A DNA stretch of 64,000 bases, taken from assembly GCF_030056815.1 (NCBI RefSeq), contig NZ_JASHKR010000004.1, positions 23,914 to 87,913 of the forward strand. Reading direction: 5' to 3'. Made by a program: the position numbers and the translations under genes. This stretch comes from Rhodococcus sp. IEGM 1379 (GTDB taxonomy: Bacteria > Actinomycetota > Actinomycetes > Mycobacteriales > Mycobacteriaceae). This document shows, in pieces, positions 32,971-41,347 of this stretch (within the stretch, counting starts at the first letter, position 1; the number at the start of each line of letters is the position of its first letter). Under the pieces are notes generated by a model that was given only the letters and a program-made list of their open reading frames with translations, searched no databases and was not told the origin of the DNA.

Positions 32971-33278
32971 GAGGGACCACCCCCAGCGTCAGGCGCTGCG
33001 TGCATGTTTTGCATCGCCTGTAACAGGTGCGCGGATACTTCACCGTTAACGCGCTGAGCGTTCACCGTGTCGGACAGTGACCTGATGATCTGCTGATCCT
33101 CGAGACGTGTACCGCGAACATCCGCAATCACTTCGTCTTTGACGCGCACTATCTCTCTGTGGTGCGGGCCGAACACGATCCAGCCTCGGATCAGCGATAG
33201 ACCTACGAACAGCGCGAGAAGGATCACCACCGTGACGGTGCTGATCCCTTCCCACGCTGAGGGTGTGAGGACGGACAT
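32967..33278 (-). CDS. Single-span membrane protein with cytoplasmic or outer coiled coil
   Basis: 103 residues: one membrane helix (about 13-34) then a helical region (REIVRVKDEVIADVRGTRLEDQQII). Start overlaps the stop of the preceding gene by one base. The three-gene cassette resembles lysis-accessory or membrane-tether genes, but nothing diagnostic is visible. Confidence 0.6.
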   Translation of the reverse strand: MSVLTPSAWEGISTVTVVILLALFVGLSLIRGWIVFGPHHREIVRVKDEVIADVRGTRLEDQQIIRSLSDTVNAQRVNGEVSAHLLQAMQNMHAAPDAGGGPS

Positions 33279-33700
33279 CAGGCTCCTTGCTGGTGTGCGT
33301 CCCAGAGTGCGATCAGTTCGTTGCGCTCGAGGGTGTCAGCGAACTCGATTTCCTGGTCTTTGAGGAACAGCTTCCAGGCTTCTTCGCCGGAGCCTTTACC
33401 GCTTCGGGGTGGCTCCTCGACAGAAACCGTTTCAGGCTTAACGAGATCGACTGCCGGGTTCGCCTCCGGGAGCTGTTCCAGCGCAGTCTCAATCTCGATT
33501 TCTGTGTCCGGTTCGGCGGCAGGTTCTGGGTCTTCGTCGTACTCGCCGAAGCCAGCTCGAGTAGCCAGCTCATCAGAGACGACGAACGCCAGCCGAGGAC
33601 CGGACGTGTCAGTGCGGACGTCGTCAGGTAAGTCCGCCGCATCCAGAAGTGTGCGAGCAACTTCCGAGACCTGCTCGGGCTCGGGAATGATTGAAGGCAT
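33278..33700 (-). CDS. Acidic virion-region protein with C-terminal HeH/LEM-like motif
   Basis: 140 residues from an ATG with AGGAG eight bases upstream. The middle is Glu/Asp/Pro-rich. The end (WKLFLKDQEIEFADTLERNE) has the helix-extended-loop-helix pattern often found at ends of phage head-tail proteins. Possibly a head completion accessory. Confidence 0.6.
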   Translation of the reverse strand: MPSIIPEPEQVSEVARTLLDAADLPDDVRTDTSGPRLAFVVSDELATRAGFGEYDEDPEPAAEPDTEIEIETALEQLPEANPAVDLVKPETVSVEEPPRSGKGSGEEAWKLFLKDQEIEFADTLERNELIALWDAHQQGA

Positions 33701-33710
33701 AACAGTGCTC

Positions 33711-34505
33711 CTAGCTGCTTGTGAGGTTGACGAGGACGGCGGCTTGAACGGTTTCCCACGAGACGACATAGGTGCGTTCAGCGATCGCGAAGACTTCGTT
33801 GGTACGGCGATCAAGTGCATCAGCCAGCGTCACGGGACGCTGCTTGACTTCGCTGCGGCGAACTTGCACAGCACCGGTCGCGACGAGCCACGCCGTATCC
33901 ACTGCTGCGGCATCGCCGTCGGCGTCGGTGTTCGGGTAGTTGCCGAACGACCAACGCGTGCCCAAGGTGGTGACCTTGCGGCCGGATTCGACATCGATCT
34001 GCCGGCGCTCGGCCGCGAACATCGCGACGTGTCGTGGTGCGTGAATGACACCGACACCGCCGTACTGCTCGGTGAGGTGGTCCTCGAGTAGCCCGATGCC
34101 CTTCACCAATGGCACAGCGGTCGTGGTGAAGATGTCGGTGTCTGCGGTCATCAACGGCAGCGCCTTCTCGACAGCTGCCCATTCACCACCAGTGAGGGCT
34201 TTACGGGCGCGGTCAAGCATCTCGGATTCATCGACACCGACAGCGCGGCAGGTGAATCCGTTGTAGACGATGATCGGATCCGCCTCAACGACCTCGATGC
34301 CGTCGGGGACGGTGCGGTCGGGGCCTGGTGATTCGAGGCATTCCGCAGCGGTGAGTTTCGCGGGTCCAGAAGGGTTGCTTTCGAACTGGACACCGTTGAC
34401 GAAGTGGCGGTCCTCGGGGACCACCAAATCTGCGGCGGTGACGAGTCCGAATCGTGAGGGTGTGAGCGTCGGCGCTGCGACGTATAGAGCCGGTGCGACA
34501 GCCAC
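33711..34505 (-). CDS. Capsid-associated structural protein
   Basis: 264 residues from a GTG with GGAGG five bases upstream. It has RFGLVTAADLVVPEDRHFVNGVQFE, then a long alpha/beta part with VVYNGFTC-like and GVGVIHAPRHVAMFAAERRQ segments, ending in a basic-to-hydrophobic tail. It lies directly after the major capsid gene. In related actinophages this position holds a second capsid-fold or vertex protein. No enzymatic motif seen. Confidence 0.65.
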   Translation of the reverse strand: MAVAPALYVAAPTLTPSRFGLVTAADLVVPEDRHFVNGVQFESNPSGPAKLTAAECLESPGPDRTVPDGIEVVEADPIIVYNGFTCRAVGVDESEMLDRARKALTGGEWAAVEKALPLMTADTDIFTTTAVPLVKGIGLLEDHLTEQYGGVGVIHAPRHVAMFAAERRQIDVESGRKVTTLGTRWSFGNYPNTDADGDAAAVDTAWLVATGAVQVRRSEVKQRPVTLADALDRRTNEVFAIAERTYVVSWETVQAAVLVNLTSS

Positions 34506-34540
34506 CGTAGCCTCCAAAAATTGTGTGGGGTCAGTGGAAC

Positions 34541-34583
34541 ACCGCCGGGCACACCGCAGGAGTCTGCAGGTGTACCCGGCGGT
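34541..34583 (-). terminator. Long hairpin after the capsid gene
   Basis: ACCGCCGGGCACACCGCAGG pairs with the region ending at 34583 with one mismatch and small bulges, making a stem of about 18 bp. No T-run. It probably stabilises the capsid mRNA end or attenuates transcription into the next gene. Confidence 0.6.
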
Positions 34584-34586
34584 GGA

Positions 34587-36488
34587 CTACGGGGTGGTGA
34601 CGACGATCTTGCCCTGGGCATCCAGCTCACGAGCGGCACCGACGGCGCCGTTCACTGCGAGCGGGACACGAACCAGACGGGACTTCCAGCGGCGCTTGAT
34701 GACGAGCAGCTTCTCCTCGATGAAGATGACGTGGTAGTCGTTCTTCTTGAGGTTGACGGTGTCGTACATCGCGGAGACGTTGATGATCTCGCCGCGGGCA
34801 CGAACGAACGTGCCAGCCTTGTAGATCATGATGTCGATGGTGGTGGGCCATGCGGTGATCGGTGTCGCTGCACCGAATCCTCCGGTTACACCGGAGAACG
34901 CGTCTTGCCAGTCGTAGACCCACTGGACTCGCGCATTGCGGGCACGGAACCAGGCCTCGATCTTCTGGTCGGTGACCTCGAGCGCTTCACTGACATTCGA
35001 GCCGTTGCGTACGGCCTGGTCTGCGCGGATCACCGGCTTTCCCCATAGCGGCAGTACCACTTCGAGTTCCGCGTTGTCTGCCATGCGGTTTGCGTAGCGG
35101 TAGTCGGAGATCTGGATGTCGACGGCGTTCAGTACCGACGTGGTCGCGCTCGGGCCGAGAGCAAGCGCAATCGGGGTGCCCGACAACGCGGCCTGACGGT
35201 TCAGGGTGCGGGTGTTGATGCGGTGCGCGTGAGCGATCAGACCGTGTTCGACGACTTCCTGAGTGACCTCGGGGTATGCGTCGTTCGCGAGAATCCCCGC
35301 CACAACACCCAAGCCGACAGCCTCAGCGCGGACGTCCGTGAACTCGGGGCAGGGCACGCGGTAGAACGGCTTCTCCGTACCGGTGACAGTGCCGCCGGTC
35401 GCGGTGGTGAAACCTGTGCCCGCAATGGACTGAGGTTCGGTCTGGATGAATCCGAAGGTCGGGTCACCATAGATCGCGGCGTAATCGGGACCTTCGGTAA
35501 AGCGGAGGCCACCGCGCTTCGCCTGAACCTCGGGCAGGTCAACGAGTCCCGCGCCGGCGTCAGCGAGGATGCCACCCAACTCGTAAAGAGTCTCGGAAGG
35601 CGCGCACCAGCCACCTGCGACAAGCGAACCACCCTTAAGTCGGCTGGTGTCGGCGGCGTAGTCGATAGCTTCCTGATCGTTCTTACCGTCCGCAGTGAGC
35701 TGCTCCTCGAACGGAATCGAGATGGAAGCGACCGGAACCGAGTATTCCTGGTTGGGGATGAAGTCGGACGGAAAGCCCTGGAGCTTCACGTTCGCTGCGC
35801 GGGCCAGATCAGACGTAGTCAGGCTCGTGCCCTGGCCGAAGCCAGCTACGTCAGCGGACGCGATGATTGTCGCTCGGGGCTTCGTGTCGACAGTGTTCTC
35901 GGCGGGCATGACTACCGTCTTTCGAGGGATCTGGGAGAGGCGAACACGTTTGACCGGCTTCGCAGCGGAAGCAGCGACAGCTTCGGGAGCGGCCTCGGTG
36001 GAAGCGCCGGCATCCACATCTCCGCCACCCTCGCCAGCGTCCACCGCGCCAGCATCAGCCGCTGCTTCAGCACCAGTGTCGGCGTCTGCATCGACAGTTG
36101 CGTCAGCATCAGCGTTGTCCTCACCCTCTGGCGCGTCGGAACCTGTTGCGGCCTTGACGCGGTTGGACAGTTCAGCGAGACGGGTGCGCTTCACTTCGCC
36201 TGCGGCGTCGACGCGTTCCTGCTCCACCTTCACGCCGTCGATGACATCGGCGAGGGCTTCAACAGCGGCAAGAGATTCATCGGAATCAGCACCAGCAGCA
36301 CTGATTTCGGTGAATGACTTGACTGCCTCAGCCTGCAGGGCGGCGACATCGATTTCGGGGTGTGCGGCGAGGTACTCGGCTACGGCCTTCGCGGGTTCGG
36401 CAGGGGCGGTCGCGGACGCGTCAGGAGCGGCGCCATCCACGCCGCCCTGTGCTGCGTTGATCAGATTCTGGAGAGTGATGGGGTCCAC
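34587..36488 (-). CDS. Major capsid protein (HK97 fold) with fused N-terminal scaffold
   Basis: 633 residues. Residues 1-185 are a helical, acidic, Ala/Asp-rich region (VDADADTGAEAAADAGAVDA) typical of a delta/scaffold domain. From about 200 on comes the capsid part: a conserved ADVAGFGQGTSLTTSDLARA stretch, a RADQAVRNGSN region, WVYDWQDAF near 545 and a C-terminal KNDYHVIFIEEKLLVIKRRWKSRLVRV strand. The GTG start has AGGAGG six bases upstream, and the repeated leader lies at 36520-36539. The scaffold would be cut off by the upstream prohead protease. Confidence 0.9.
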   Translation of the reverse strand: MDPITLQNLINAAQGGVDGAAPDASATAPAEPAKAVAEYLAAHPEIDVAALQAEAVKSFTEISAAGADSDESLAAVEALADVIDGVKVEQERVDAAGEVKRTRLAELSNRVKAATGSDAPEGEDNADADATVDADADTGAEAAADAGAVDAGEGGGDVDAGASTEAAPEAVAASAAKPVKRVRLSQIPRKTVVMPAENTVDTKPRATIIASADVAGFGQGTSLTTSDLARAANVKLQGFPSDFIPNQEYSVPVASISIPFEEQLTADGKNDQEAIDYAADTSRLKGGSLVAGGWCAPSETLYELGGILADAGAGLVDLPEVQAKRGGLRFTEGPDYAAIYGDPTFGFIQTEPQSIAGTGFTTATGGTVTGTEKPFYRVPCPEFTDVRAEAVGLGVVAGILANDAYPEVTQEVVEHGLIAHAHRINTRTLNRQAALSGTPIALALGPSATTSVLNAVDIQISDYRYANRMADNAELEVVLPLWGKPVIRADQAVRNGSNVSEALEVTDQKIEAWFRARNARVQWVYDWQDAFSGVTGGFGAATPITAWPTTIDIMIYKAGTFVRARGEIINVSAMYDTVNLKKNDYHVIFIEEKLLVIKRRWKSRLVRVPLAVNGAVGAARELDAQGKIVVTTP

Positions 36489-36519
36489 CGTGGGCCTCCT
36501 GGGTCATGCGGGCACTTGG

Positions 36520-36539
36520 TGCCCGGCCCACAGCCAGCG
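36520..36539 (-). promoter_or_regulatory. Late-gene leader element, copy at the capsid gene
   Basis: On the - strand CGCTGGCTGTGGGCCGGGCA, identical over 20 bases to the tape measure copy, 32 bases before the capsid start. CATAGATC lies nine bases before GCTGG as a possible -10. Confidence 0.75.
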
Positions 36540-36595
36540 GCGATCTATGAACACACTCTATCCCGTGCGTTGGGGATGAGTGGTGAAGCTTGGTG

Positions 36596-36742
36596 TTAGC
36601 GCTCGATCTTCGTGTACGTCGCACCGGGCTGTGATGCGGCAGCGCGGGCTTCCGCTTCTGTCGCATAGCGCTTCACAGTCCCGTCGACGCGGCGCACCTG
36701 GTGAACAGTTTTCCGTTGCCCGCCACCACAATTACATCCCAT
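36596..36742 (-). CDS. Small Cys/Gly-rich phage protein (MGCNCGGG type)
   Basis: 48 residues. It starts MGCNCGGG, then VHQVRRVDGTVKRYATEAEA and a Tyr/Lys-rich end. Short proteins with this opening occur beside capsid genes in actinophages. The ATG overlaps the last codons of the protease gene in another frame. The two cysteines could bind metal. Function unknown. Confidence 0.65.
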   Translation of the reverse strand: MGCNCGGGQRKTVHQVRRVDGTVKRYATEAEARAAASQPGATYTKIER

Positions 36743-38582
36743 GGTTCAGTCCTGCCTTTCGTGTAGCTGCCGCCATACGTGCTGCCCTGACACGTTGGTT
36801 AACCGTCTGGCGACGGCTCTCTCGATGCGCAGACGCACGGAGTTCCGCACGGACATGAGTCGCGATGGCTGACGCGGTGATTGATTCTTCTGGTTCAACG
36901 TGCGGCTTTCGGGTTGGTGGGACACCGGCAGCGACCAACGATCGGATGCCGGATGCTGCGAGTGCTCGGGTTCGTGGGACAGGGAATCCTGGGACGTTCA
37001 CGGCGAGGACCGCGACGAGTTCCAAATTGTTGGAGCCGCGTTGGATGCTGCGCCAGTCACCGGACACTCCGGAGCGGCGGAGCTCGGCGACACGATCATC
37101 GTCGACGCCGGGGAGGATGCGGCCGGAAAGCCATGGCCCCCATAAACCGTCGGTGCAGCGGACGACCGCGACGGCGGTGCCGGTGTTGTCGTAGTGCTCA
37201 GCAGCTGCACGCGCGGCTTGCCGCATACCGGCGTGACCGGTCCCGAGAGTGAGCTTCCCGACCGGAAGCGGTCCGGCAGTGGTGGAGATTTCGCCCTGAT
37301 GGAAGTACGCGTAGTCAGTGTTCGAGGTGGGTGGGCTGACGCAGACGTCGGCGAATCCGATATGGCACGAATCTGCCTGGGCGAGGTGCCCGTACACGCG
37401 GCCGTCGTCGGTGACAGTCAAGGCGGTGAGTTCTTCTGCTTCGGGGATGGTGAAGTCCGCGGCGTCGTACACAACCGCGGACGCCACCAAGGCTGCGGTG
37501 ATGGTGTCGAGGGGGATGTCGCGGACGTCGGTGTCAGCGAACGACAGTCGGAGACGGTCGTAACGGATCGGGCCGGTCTCGGACAGTTTGTCGACGTCGA
37601 GGTTGTACCCGGCGGTGATGTGCGGGACGAAGCACTCATGCTGGGTCGGGACGAGGTCGTAGTTGCCTGCTTCCTCGAGTGCGCCCATGACAGCTGACTG
37701 CAGCGACGTGATCCCTTCCGCTTCGGCGAGGTAGACCGCGCACGGGTCGTCGCCGTCCGGGTTGAATTGGGCGTGACCCCACACCGTTCCGGTCATCGGG
37801 ACGAGGCCGATACCGCCAAGTGCCAGCTCGAGGTGGTCCCTCTGCTCAGGTGACCAGGCTGCAGCGTCTCCGAGGAATACGAGGGTGGTGTGCAGAACGT
37901 CGGGTGGTTCGTAGCCGTCGATCGCCAGGCGGGCGCAATCCTCCGCCGACGGAACCAGTGCGACCATCGCACCCGAATGCTGTTCTGCTGCTGCAGTCAG
38001 AGTTGCTGATGCACTCACCGCGGTGAACTCGTCGTACACCGGTTGGATGCGTGCCGTCTCGAATGCCGGTGAGGAGACACCGGTGACGCCCATCAGCTTC
38101 CACTCATGCACCCGCAGCAGTTGCCCGGCGACATCAGGCTGCTCACCGGTACCGGACTCGAACGCTGCATACGCGGCGGCGAGTTCGTCTGCAGTCCATT
38201 CCGTTTTGTCGGAGCGGAGCGGGATCTCCTCGAGCGCAATATCGGAGAGGTCCGCCGACACCCAGCCGGCGAACCCGTCACGCAGTTTACGGGCGTACTC
38301 GGCGCCGAACTTGTCCTCCAGGTCCAACGGTCCTTCAGCCCACAGGAATCCGTCTTCCACCCACGCTCGGGTGATCAACCCGACGACGCGGGAACCCTCG
38401 TGCGCTTCCCACATTTCGTCCTGCGCGGACAGCGCGATGGGTAGCGGGCGCACTGATGGTTCGACGCCGTCAGCGAGGATGAACTCCCGCATGTCACCGG
38501 ATCGGGCGTTCACTGGCAGGACCGGCCCTCGCCATCCTGTGGGTAGCGGCTTCTCCCCCGCCGGGGTGGTTGGTGCAGTCAT
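36732..38582 (-). CDS. Prohead protease fused to a 2H phosphoesterase and a C-terminal capsid-region domain
   Basis: 616 residues; the ATG follows GAGGAG at seven bases. Domain 1 (1-190) has the S78/U35 prohead protease order with His61 (WEAHEGS), Ser109 (GWVSADL) and GVTGVSSPAF near 166-174; it would mature the capsid. Domain 2 (about 200-350) is a 2H phosphoesterase (LigT/RNA-ligase-like) with both signature motifs, HTT at 231-233 and HIT at 321-323. Domain 3 (about 390-540) has GRVYGHLAQADSCHIGF, YAYFHQGEI and GDWRSI, seen in actinophage capsid proteases. Palindrome site 5 lies upstream. The 2H domain in a head protein is the oddity: it might cleave 2'-5' or cyclic nucleotides. Confidence 0.85.
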   Translation of the reverse strand: MTAPTTPAGEKPLPTGWRGPVLPVNARSGDMREFILADGVEPSVRPLPIALSAQDEMWEAHEGSRVVGLITRAWVEDGFLWAEGPLDLEDKFGAEYARKLRDGFAGWVSADLSDIALEEIPLRSDKTEWTADELAAAYAAFESGTGEQPDVAGQLLRVHEWKLMGVTGVSSPAFETARIQPVYDEFTAVSASATLTAAAEQHSGAMVALVPSAEDCARLAIDGYEPPDVLHTTLVFLGDAAAWSPEQRDHLELALGGIGLVPMTGTVWGHAQFNPDGDDPCAVYLAEAEGITSLQSAVMGALEEAGNYDLVPTQHECFVPHITAGYNLDVDKLSETGPIRYDRLRLSFADTDVRDIPLDTITAALVASAVVYDAADFTIPEAEELTALTVTDDGRVYGHLAQADSCHIGFADVCVSPPTSNTDYAYFHQGEISTTAGPLPVGKLTLGTGHAGMRQAARAAAEHYDNTGTAVAVVRCTDGLWGPWLSGRILPGVDDDRVAELRRSGVSGDWRSIQRGSNNLELVAVLAVNVPGFPVPRTRALAASGIRSLVAAGVPPTRKPHVEPEESITASAIATHVRAELRASAHRESRRQTVNQRVRAARMAAATRKAGLNHGM

Positions 38583-38594
38583 CCTGAACTCCTC

Positions 38595-38630
38595 ATTACG
38601 GTGGACACAGACAACTGTATCTACCGTAAT
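38595..38630. promoter_or_regulatory. Dispersed palindrome, site 5
   Basis: ATTACGGTGGACACAG, spacer ACAA, CTGTATCTACCGTAAT. The arms pair at 14 of 16 positions. It ends 12 bases upstream of the protease start codon and overlaps TAGATA on the - strand, a possible -10. Confidence 0.85.
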
Positions 38631-38668
38631 CAACGAGAAGACGCTACGAGGCGTCGAATGAGATCGTT

Positions 38669-38896
38669 TCAGTCCTGGAAAACTTCGCCGAAACCACGGC
38701 GATTCAAGCTCCGGATCAGCCCTTCAGTCGGCTCATTTGTAGTGAGCCAATCGCGGACGCCGGCAAGTTGCACGTCTCGTTCAGCGCGCACGAGCTTCAA
38801 CCGGGAAAGAAGACTGCCCGCGGTATATGGCGGCGTCATCGGAGATCCGATAGGCAGGAAGGCACTGTCGTCATAGAACCGTTCGTTGATTTCCAT
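38669..38896 (-). CDS. Small phage protein, function unknown
   Basis: 75 residues starting MEINERFYDDSAFLPIG, mostly helical, no cysteines. GGAGGTGAT lies seven bases before the ATG, one of the best ribosome binding sites in the window, so high expression is likely. It sits between the MuF-ART gene and the protease. If MuF-ART is a toxin, this is the neighbour to test as an immunity or control protein; that is only positional reasoning. Confidence 0.65.
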   Translation of the reverse strand: MEINERFYDDSAFLPIGSPMTPPYTAGSLLSRLKLVRAERDVQLAGVRDWLTTNEPTEGLIRSLNRRGFGEVFQD

Positions 38897-38898
38897 GC

Positions 38899-40944
38899 TC
38901 AGATCACCTCCGCCTGCACTGTGGGGACACTGCCACTGTAGTCGACACCGAGAATGAGCAGGGAGTACGCGGTTCCCAATAGCAGTTCTCGTTGGTCTGC
39001 CATCGCCGGATCTCCTGCGCCGGCAACCCAAAGGGCTGGGGTTCCGGCTCGGATGGTGAGTTCGAAGAGTGCTGGTCCGCCGCCGATGAATGGTCGCGTG
39101 AATCCGCTTATGGCTTGTTCACGTGAGGTGGAGGCGGCGAGATATCCGGGCGTCTCAATGGCTTGGCCCATGTACCGGTCGAGGTCTGAGTTCGTTCGGC
39201 CAATGAGAGTGCTGATGTTACGGATGCCGCGGTACAGGGTGACGTCCTCTACGAGTTCGCTCGCAGCGATGGCCTCGTCAAGTAGTTCGACCATGAGTAT
39301 TGCCTCCTCGTCGTCGGTGTTGTTCCGGACGACGTCCTGCATCCGCCGGTAGAACCGGTCCATTCCCTGCCAGCGGAGGATGGCTTCTCGTTGCTCGTCG
39401 GTGAGTTGCGTGATCGGTTCGGTGAAGTCTCTGTCGAATTGTTCGGCGAGCGCTTCCGAGTCCTCTGGTGTCGGTCCGCCCGTTGGGCGTTCGGCTACTT
39501 CGGGTTCGTCCTCGATGTCAGACGTGTCGGCAGGATCAGTGTCCGCCTCATCGTCTTCGATGGTGGTTTCGTCGTGTGCGTCGTCGGTTGAATCTCTTTC
39601 GTCGTCAACGTCATCCGGTAGGTTCTCGTCGTCAATGTCCAGGTCCGGTTCTTCGTCTGCCACGTGAAGTTCATCATCAGGATCGGCTTCCTCATCGATG
39701 TAGGTGGATTCCGGTTCGTCGGCGGGTCCGTTGAGGTCTTCGTCGGAGATGTCGTCCTCGAGGTCCGGCAGGTCATCGTGCGGTGTGGTGAACGGTTCGT
39801 CTTCTGGTTCAAGCAGATCGGGGTTTGCTTGAATGTCGTCGTCGACGTTCACGGTGTCTTGAACGTCGGGTTCGGTGCGTTGGATGGGTTCGAGGACTTC
39901 GCCGTTGCGTTCCCGCTTCAGGCGGTCGATTGCCGCTGCTGCTTCTGCTTCGTCGTCGGGGCCGAGGCGCGCGCCCATCGGCGTGACACCGCGCCCACCC
40001 CACATGCCTTGGAGTTCGTCCTGCATTTCGTGCCAGTCGAGGATGCGCATGGTGCAGCGGCAGTTGATGACTTCGTGTGCTGGGCCGCCGGGGAATGCGG
40101 GGTGCATGAGGAGTGCTGCGCCGACGCGGAATGGTTCGGCGAGTTTCACTATCTGTCCGTCAGCGACGCTGTGACTGTGCCTCGTTCGTTCGTCGGAGGT
40201 GGAGAGCCACGCTTTGTACATGTCCTGTCCGGTGAGCTCTGCTGTCGCTTGCGCGGATGCGAGGCTGCCGCCCTCTACTGCGCCTTGAATTTCGGTGCGG
40301 GCGATGCGGCGCGCCAACCACTTCCACTGCTGGTTCGATTCGTCGTGCTGGTTCCACAGGCTGCGGCGCTTCCCGCGCAGGAATGGCAGGTCGTCGCGAT
40401 CCGTTTCGGGGTCTGCGATTTGGGCGTCGATGGCGGAGATGTTCGCGCGGATGCGTCGGGTGGGTGCGTCGATGTCGAGGATGCGGCCGATGCGGTCGGT
40501 GATCTGCCCGTCGATGGACTCGTTCTGTTGCATCGCCTCCAACAGTTCGGGGCGGAGTTCTTCGAATGCGCCTTCCGGCCAAATCTTCAGTCGGTCATGG
40601 ACTGTCGCCATGTGGTGCTCTTGGAAGTGGACAGGGCTGATGTCGGCTGCGCGGGACTGGGCTGCGAAGGCTTCACCGAACGCTTCGGCGATGGCGGGTT
40701 CGACGTGCTGCTCGAGGGCGCGGGCCCATGCGGTGAATGATGCTTGCGCGGCGTCGATGTCGGGGATCGGATCATCGCCGGCTGCTGTGAGCGCTGGGAC
40801 GGGTTGGCCGAGGATGAGTTGGCGGGTGGTGTCGAGCCAGATGGTTATCGCGGTGATGACGGCGGCGTAGATCTTCTTCTCACCGCGCCGGATCTGCTGG
40901 TCTGCCTGCATCCGCTCCGCCAACCACGGATCCTGCCTAGTCAT
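38899..40944 (-). CDS. MuF head protein fused to an ADP-ribosyltransferase
   Basis: About 681 residues; ATG overlaps the preceding stop codon. Numbering here counts three extra upstream residues. Residues 1-310 are a MuF/SPP1-gp7 minor head domain: RRIARTEIQGAVEGG, SDERTRHSHSVADGQIV and GPAHEVINCRC. Residues about 355-495 are an Asp/Glu-rich linker. Residues 500-684 look like an R-S-E class ADP-ribosyltransferase: Arg575 in TLYRGI, STS 608-610 in YLAASTS, and the Q654-R-E656 loop in ADQRELLL. All three key elements are present, so activity is plausible. MuF-linked toxins can be packed into the head and enter the new host with DNA. Target unknown. Confidence 0.8.
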   Translation of the reverse strand: MTRQDPWLAERMQADQQIRRGEKKIYAAVITAITIWLDTTRQLILGQPVPALTAAGDDPIPDIDAAQASFTAWARALEQHVEPAIAEAFGEAFAAQSRAADISPVHFQEHHMATVHDRLKIWPEGAFEELRPELLEAMQQNESIDGQITDRIGRILDIDAPTRRIRANISAIDAQIADPETDRDDLPFLRGKRRSLWNQHDESNQQWKWLARRIARTEIQGAVEGGSLASAQATAELTGQDMYKAWLSTSDERTRHSHSVADGQIVKLAEPFRVGAALLMHPAFPGGPAHEVINCRCTMRILDWHEMQDELQGMWGGRGVTPMGARLGPDDEAEAAAAIDRLKRERNGEVLEPIQRTEPDVQDTVNVDDDIQANPDLLEPEDEPFTTPHDDLPDLEDDISDEDLNGPADEPESTYIDEEADPDDELHVADEEPDLDIDDENLPDDVDDERDSTDDAHDETTIEDDEADTDPADTSDIEDEPEVAERPTGGPTPEDSEALAEQFDRDFTEPITQLTDEQREAILRWQGMDRFYRRMQDVVRNNTDDEEAILMVELLDEAIAASELVEDVTLYRGIRNISTLIGRTNSDLDRYMGQAIETPGYLAASTSREQAISGFTRPFIGGGPALFELTIRAGTPALWVAGAGDPAMADQRELLLGTAYSLLILGVDYSGSVPTVQAEVI

Positions 40945-41347
40945 CGAAGTCACCCAGATCGTCGGGCTGGTACCGGCTCGCTACGGCCGACGGTACGGGG
41001 AGCGAGTCCACACCAGGTCCGGAATACGGTCGCGGTGCCATCCAACTGCGTACTGACGCCGCCCTCTTCATGAATCGGTTAGCTTCGAGGCCGTCCGTAA
41101 CGGCGGCAGACAGTGCGATCTCCTGGCGCTCGTGGCGGCGCTTCCCGATGCCGTAGATGTGCGCGACGCCGTACAGGAATGCCGACACAATGAACCACCA
41201 CTGCATGCTCTCGATCGCGTACGTGACCCACACGAGCTGAATCCACAGCCCGAACGCGGGCCCGGCATAGGACGAGTAGGACCGGTAAGAGAGAAACATC
41301 CCGGTTGCACCGAATGCGGTGAGAATGAACGACCACCACAGGCTCAT
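40937..41347 (-). CDS. Phage membrane protein near the portal
   Basis: 136 residues. Two to three membrane helices in the first 75 residues (WWSFILTAFGATGMFL and WIQLVWVTYAIESMQWWFIVSAFLYGVAH) are followed by a soluble tail with many Arg/Pro. ATG overlaps the stop of the preceding 58-residue gene. Role unknown. Confidence 0.65.
   Translation of the reverse strand: MSLWWSFILTAFGATGMFLSYRSYSSYAGPAFGLWIQLVWVTYAIESMQWWFIVSAFLYGVAHIYGIGKRRHERQEIALSAAVTDGLEANRFMKRAASVRSWMAPRPYSGPGVDSLPVPSAVASRYQPDDLGDFDD

Noticed and set aside
39468..39812. Long + and - strand frames over the acidic MuF linker
   Set aside because: They mirror the GAx-rich codons of the acidic linker; no independent start signal.
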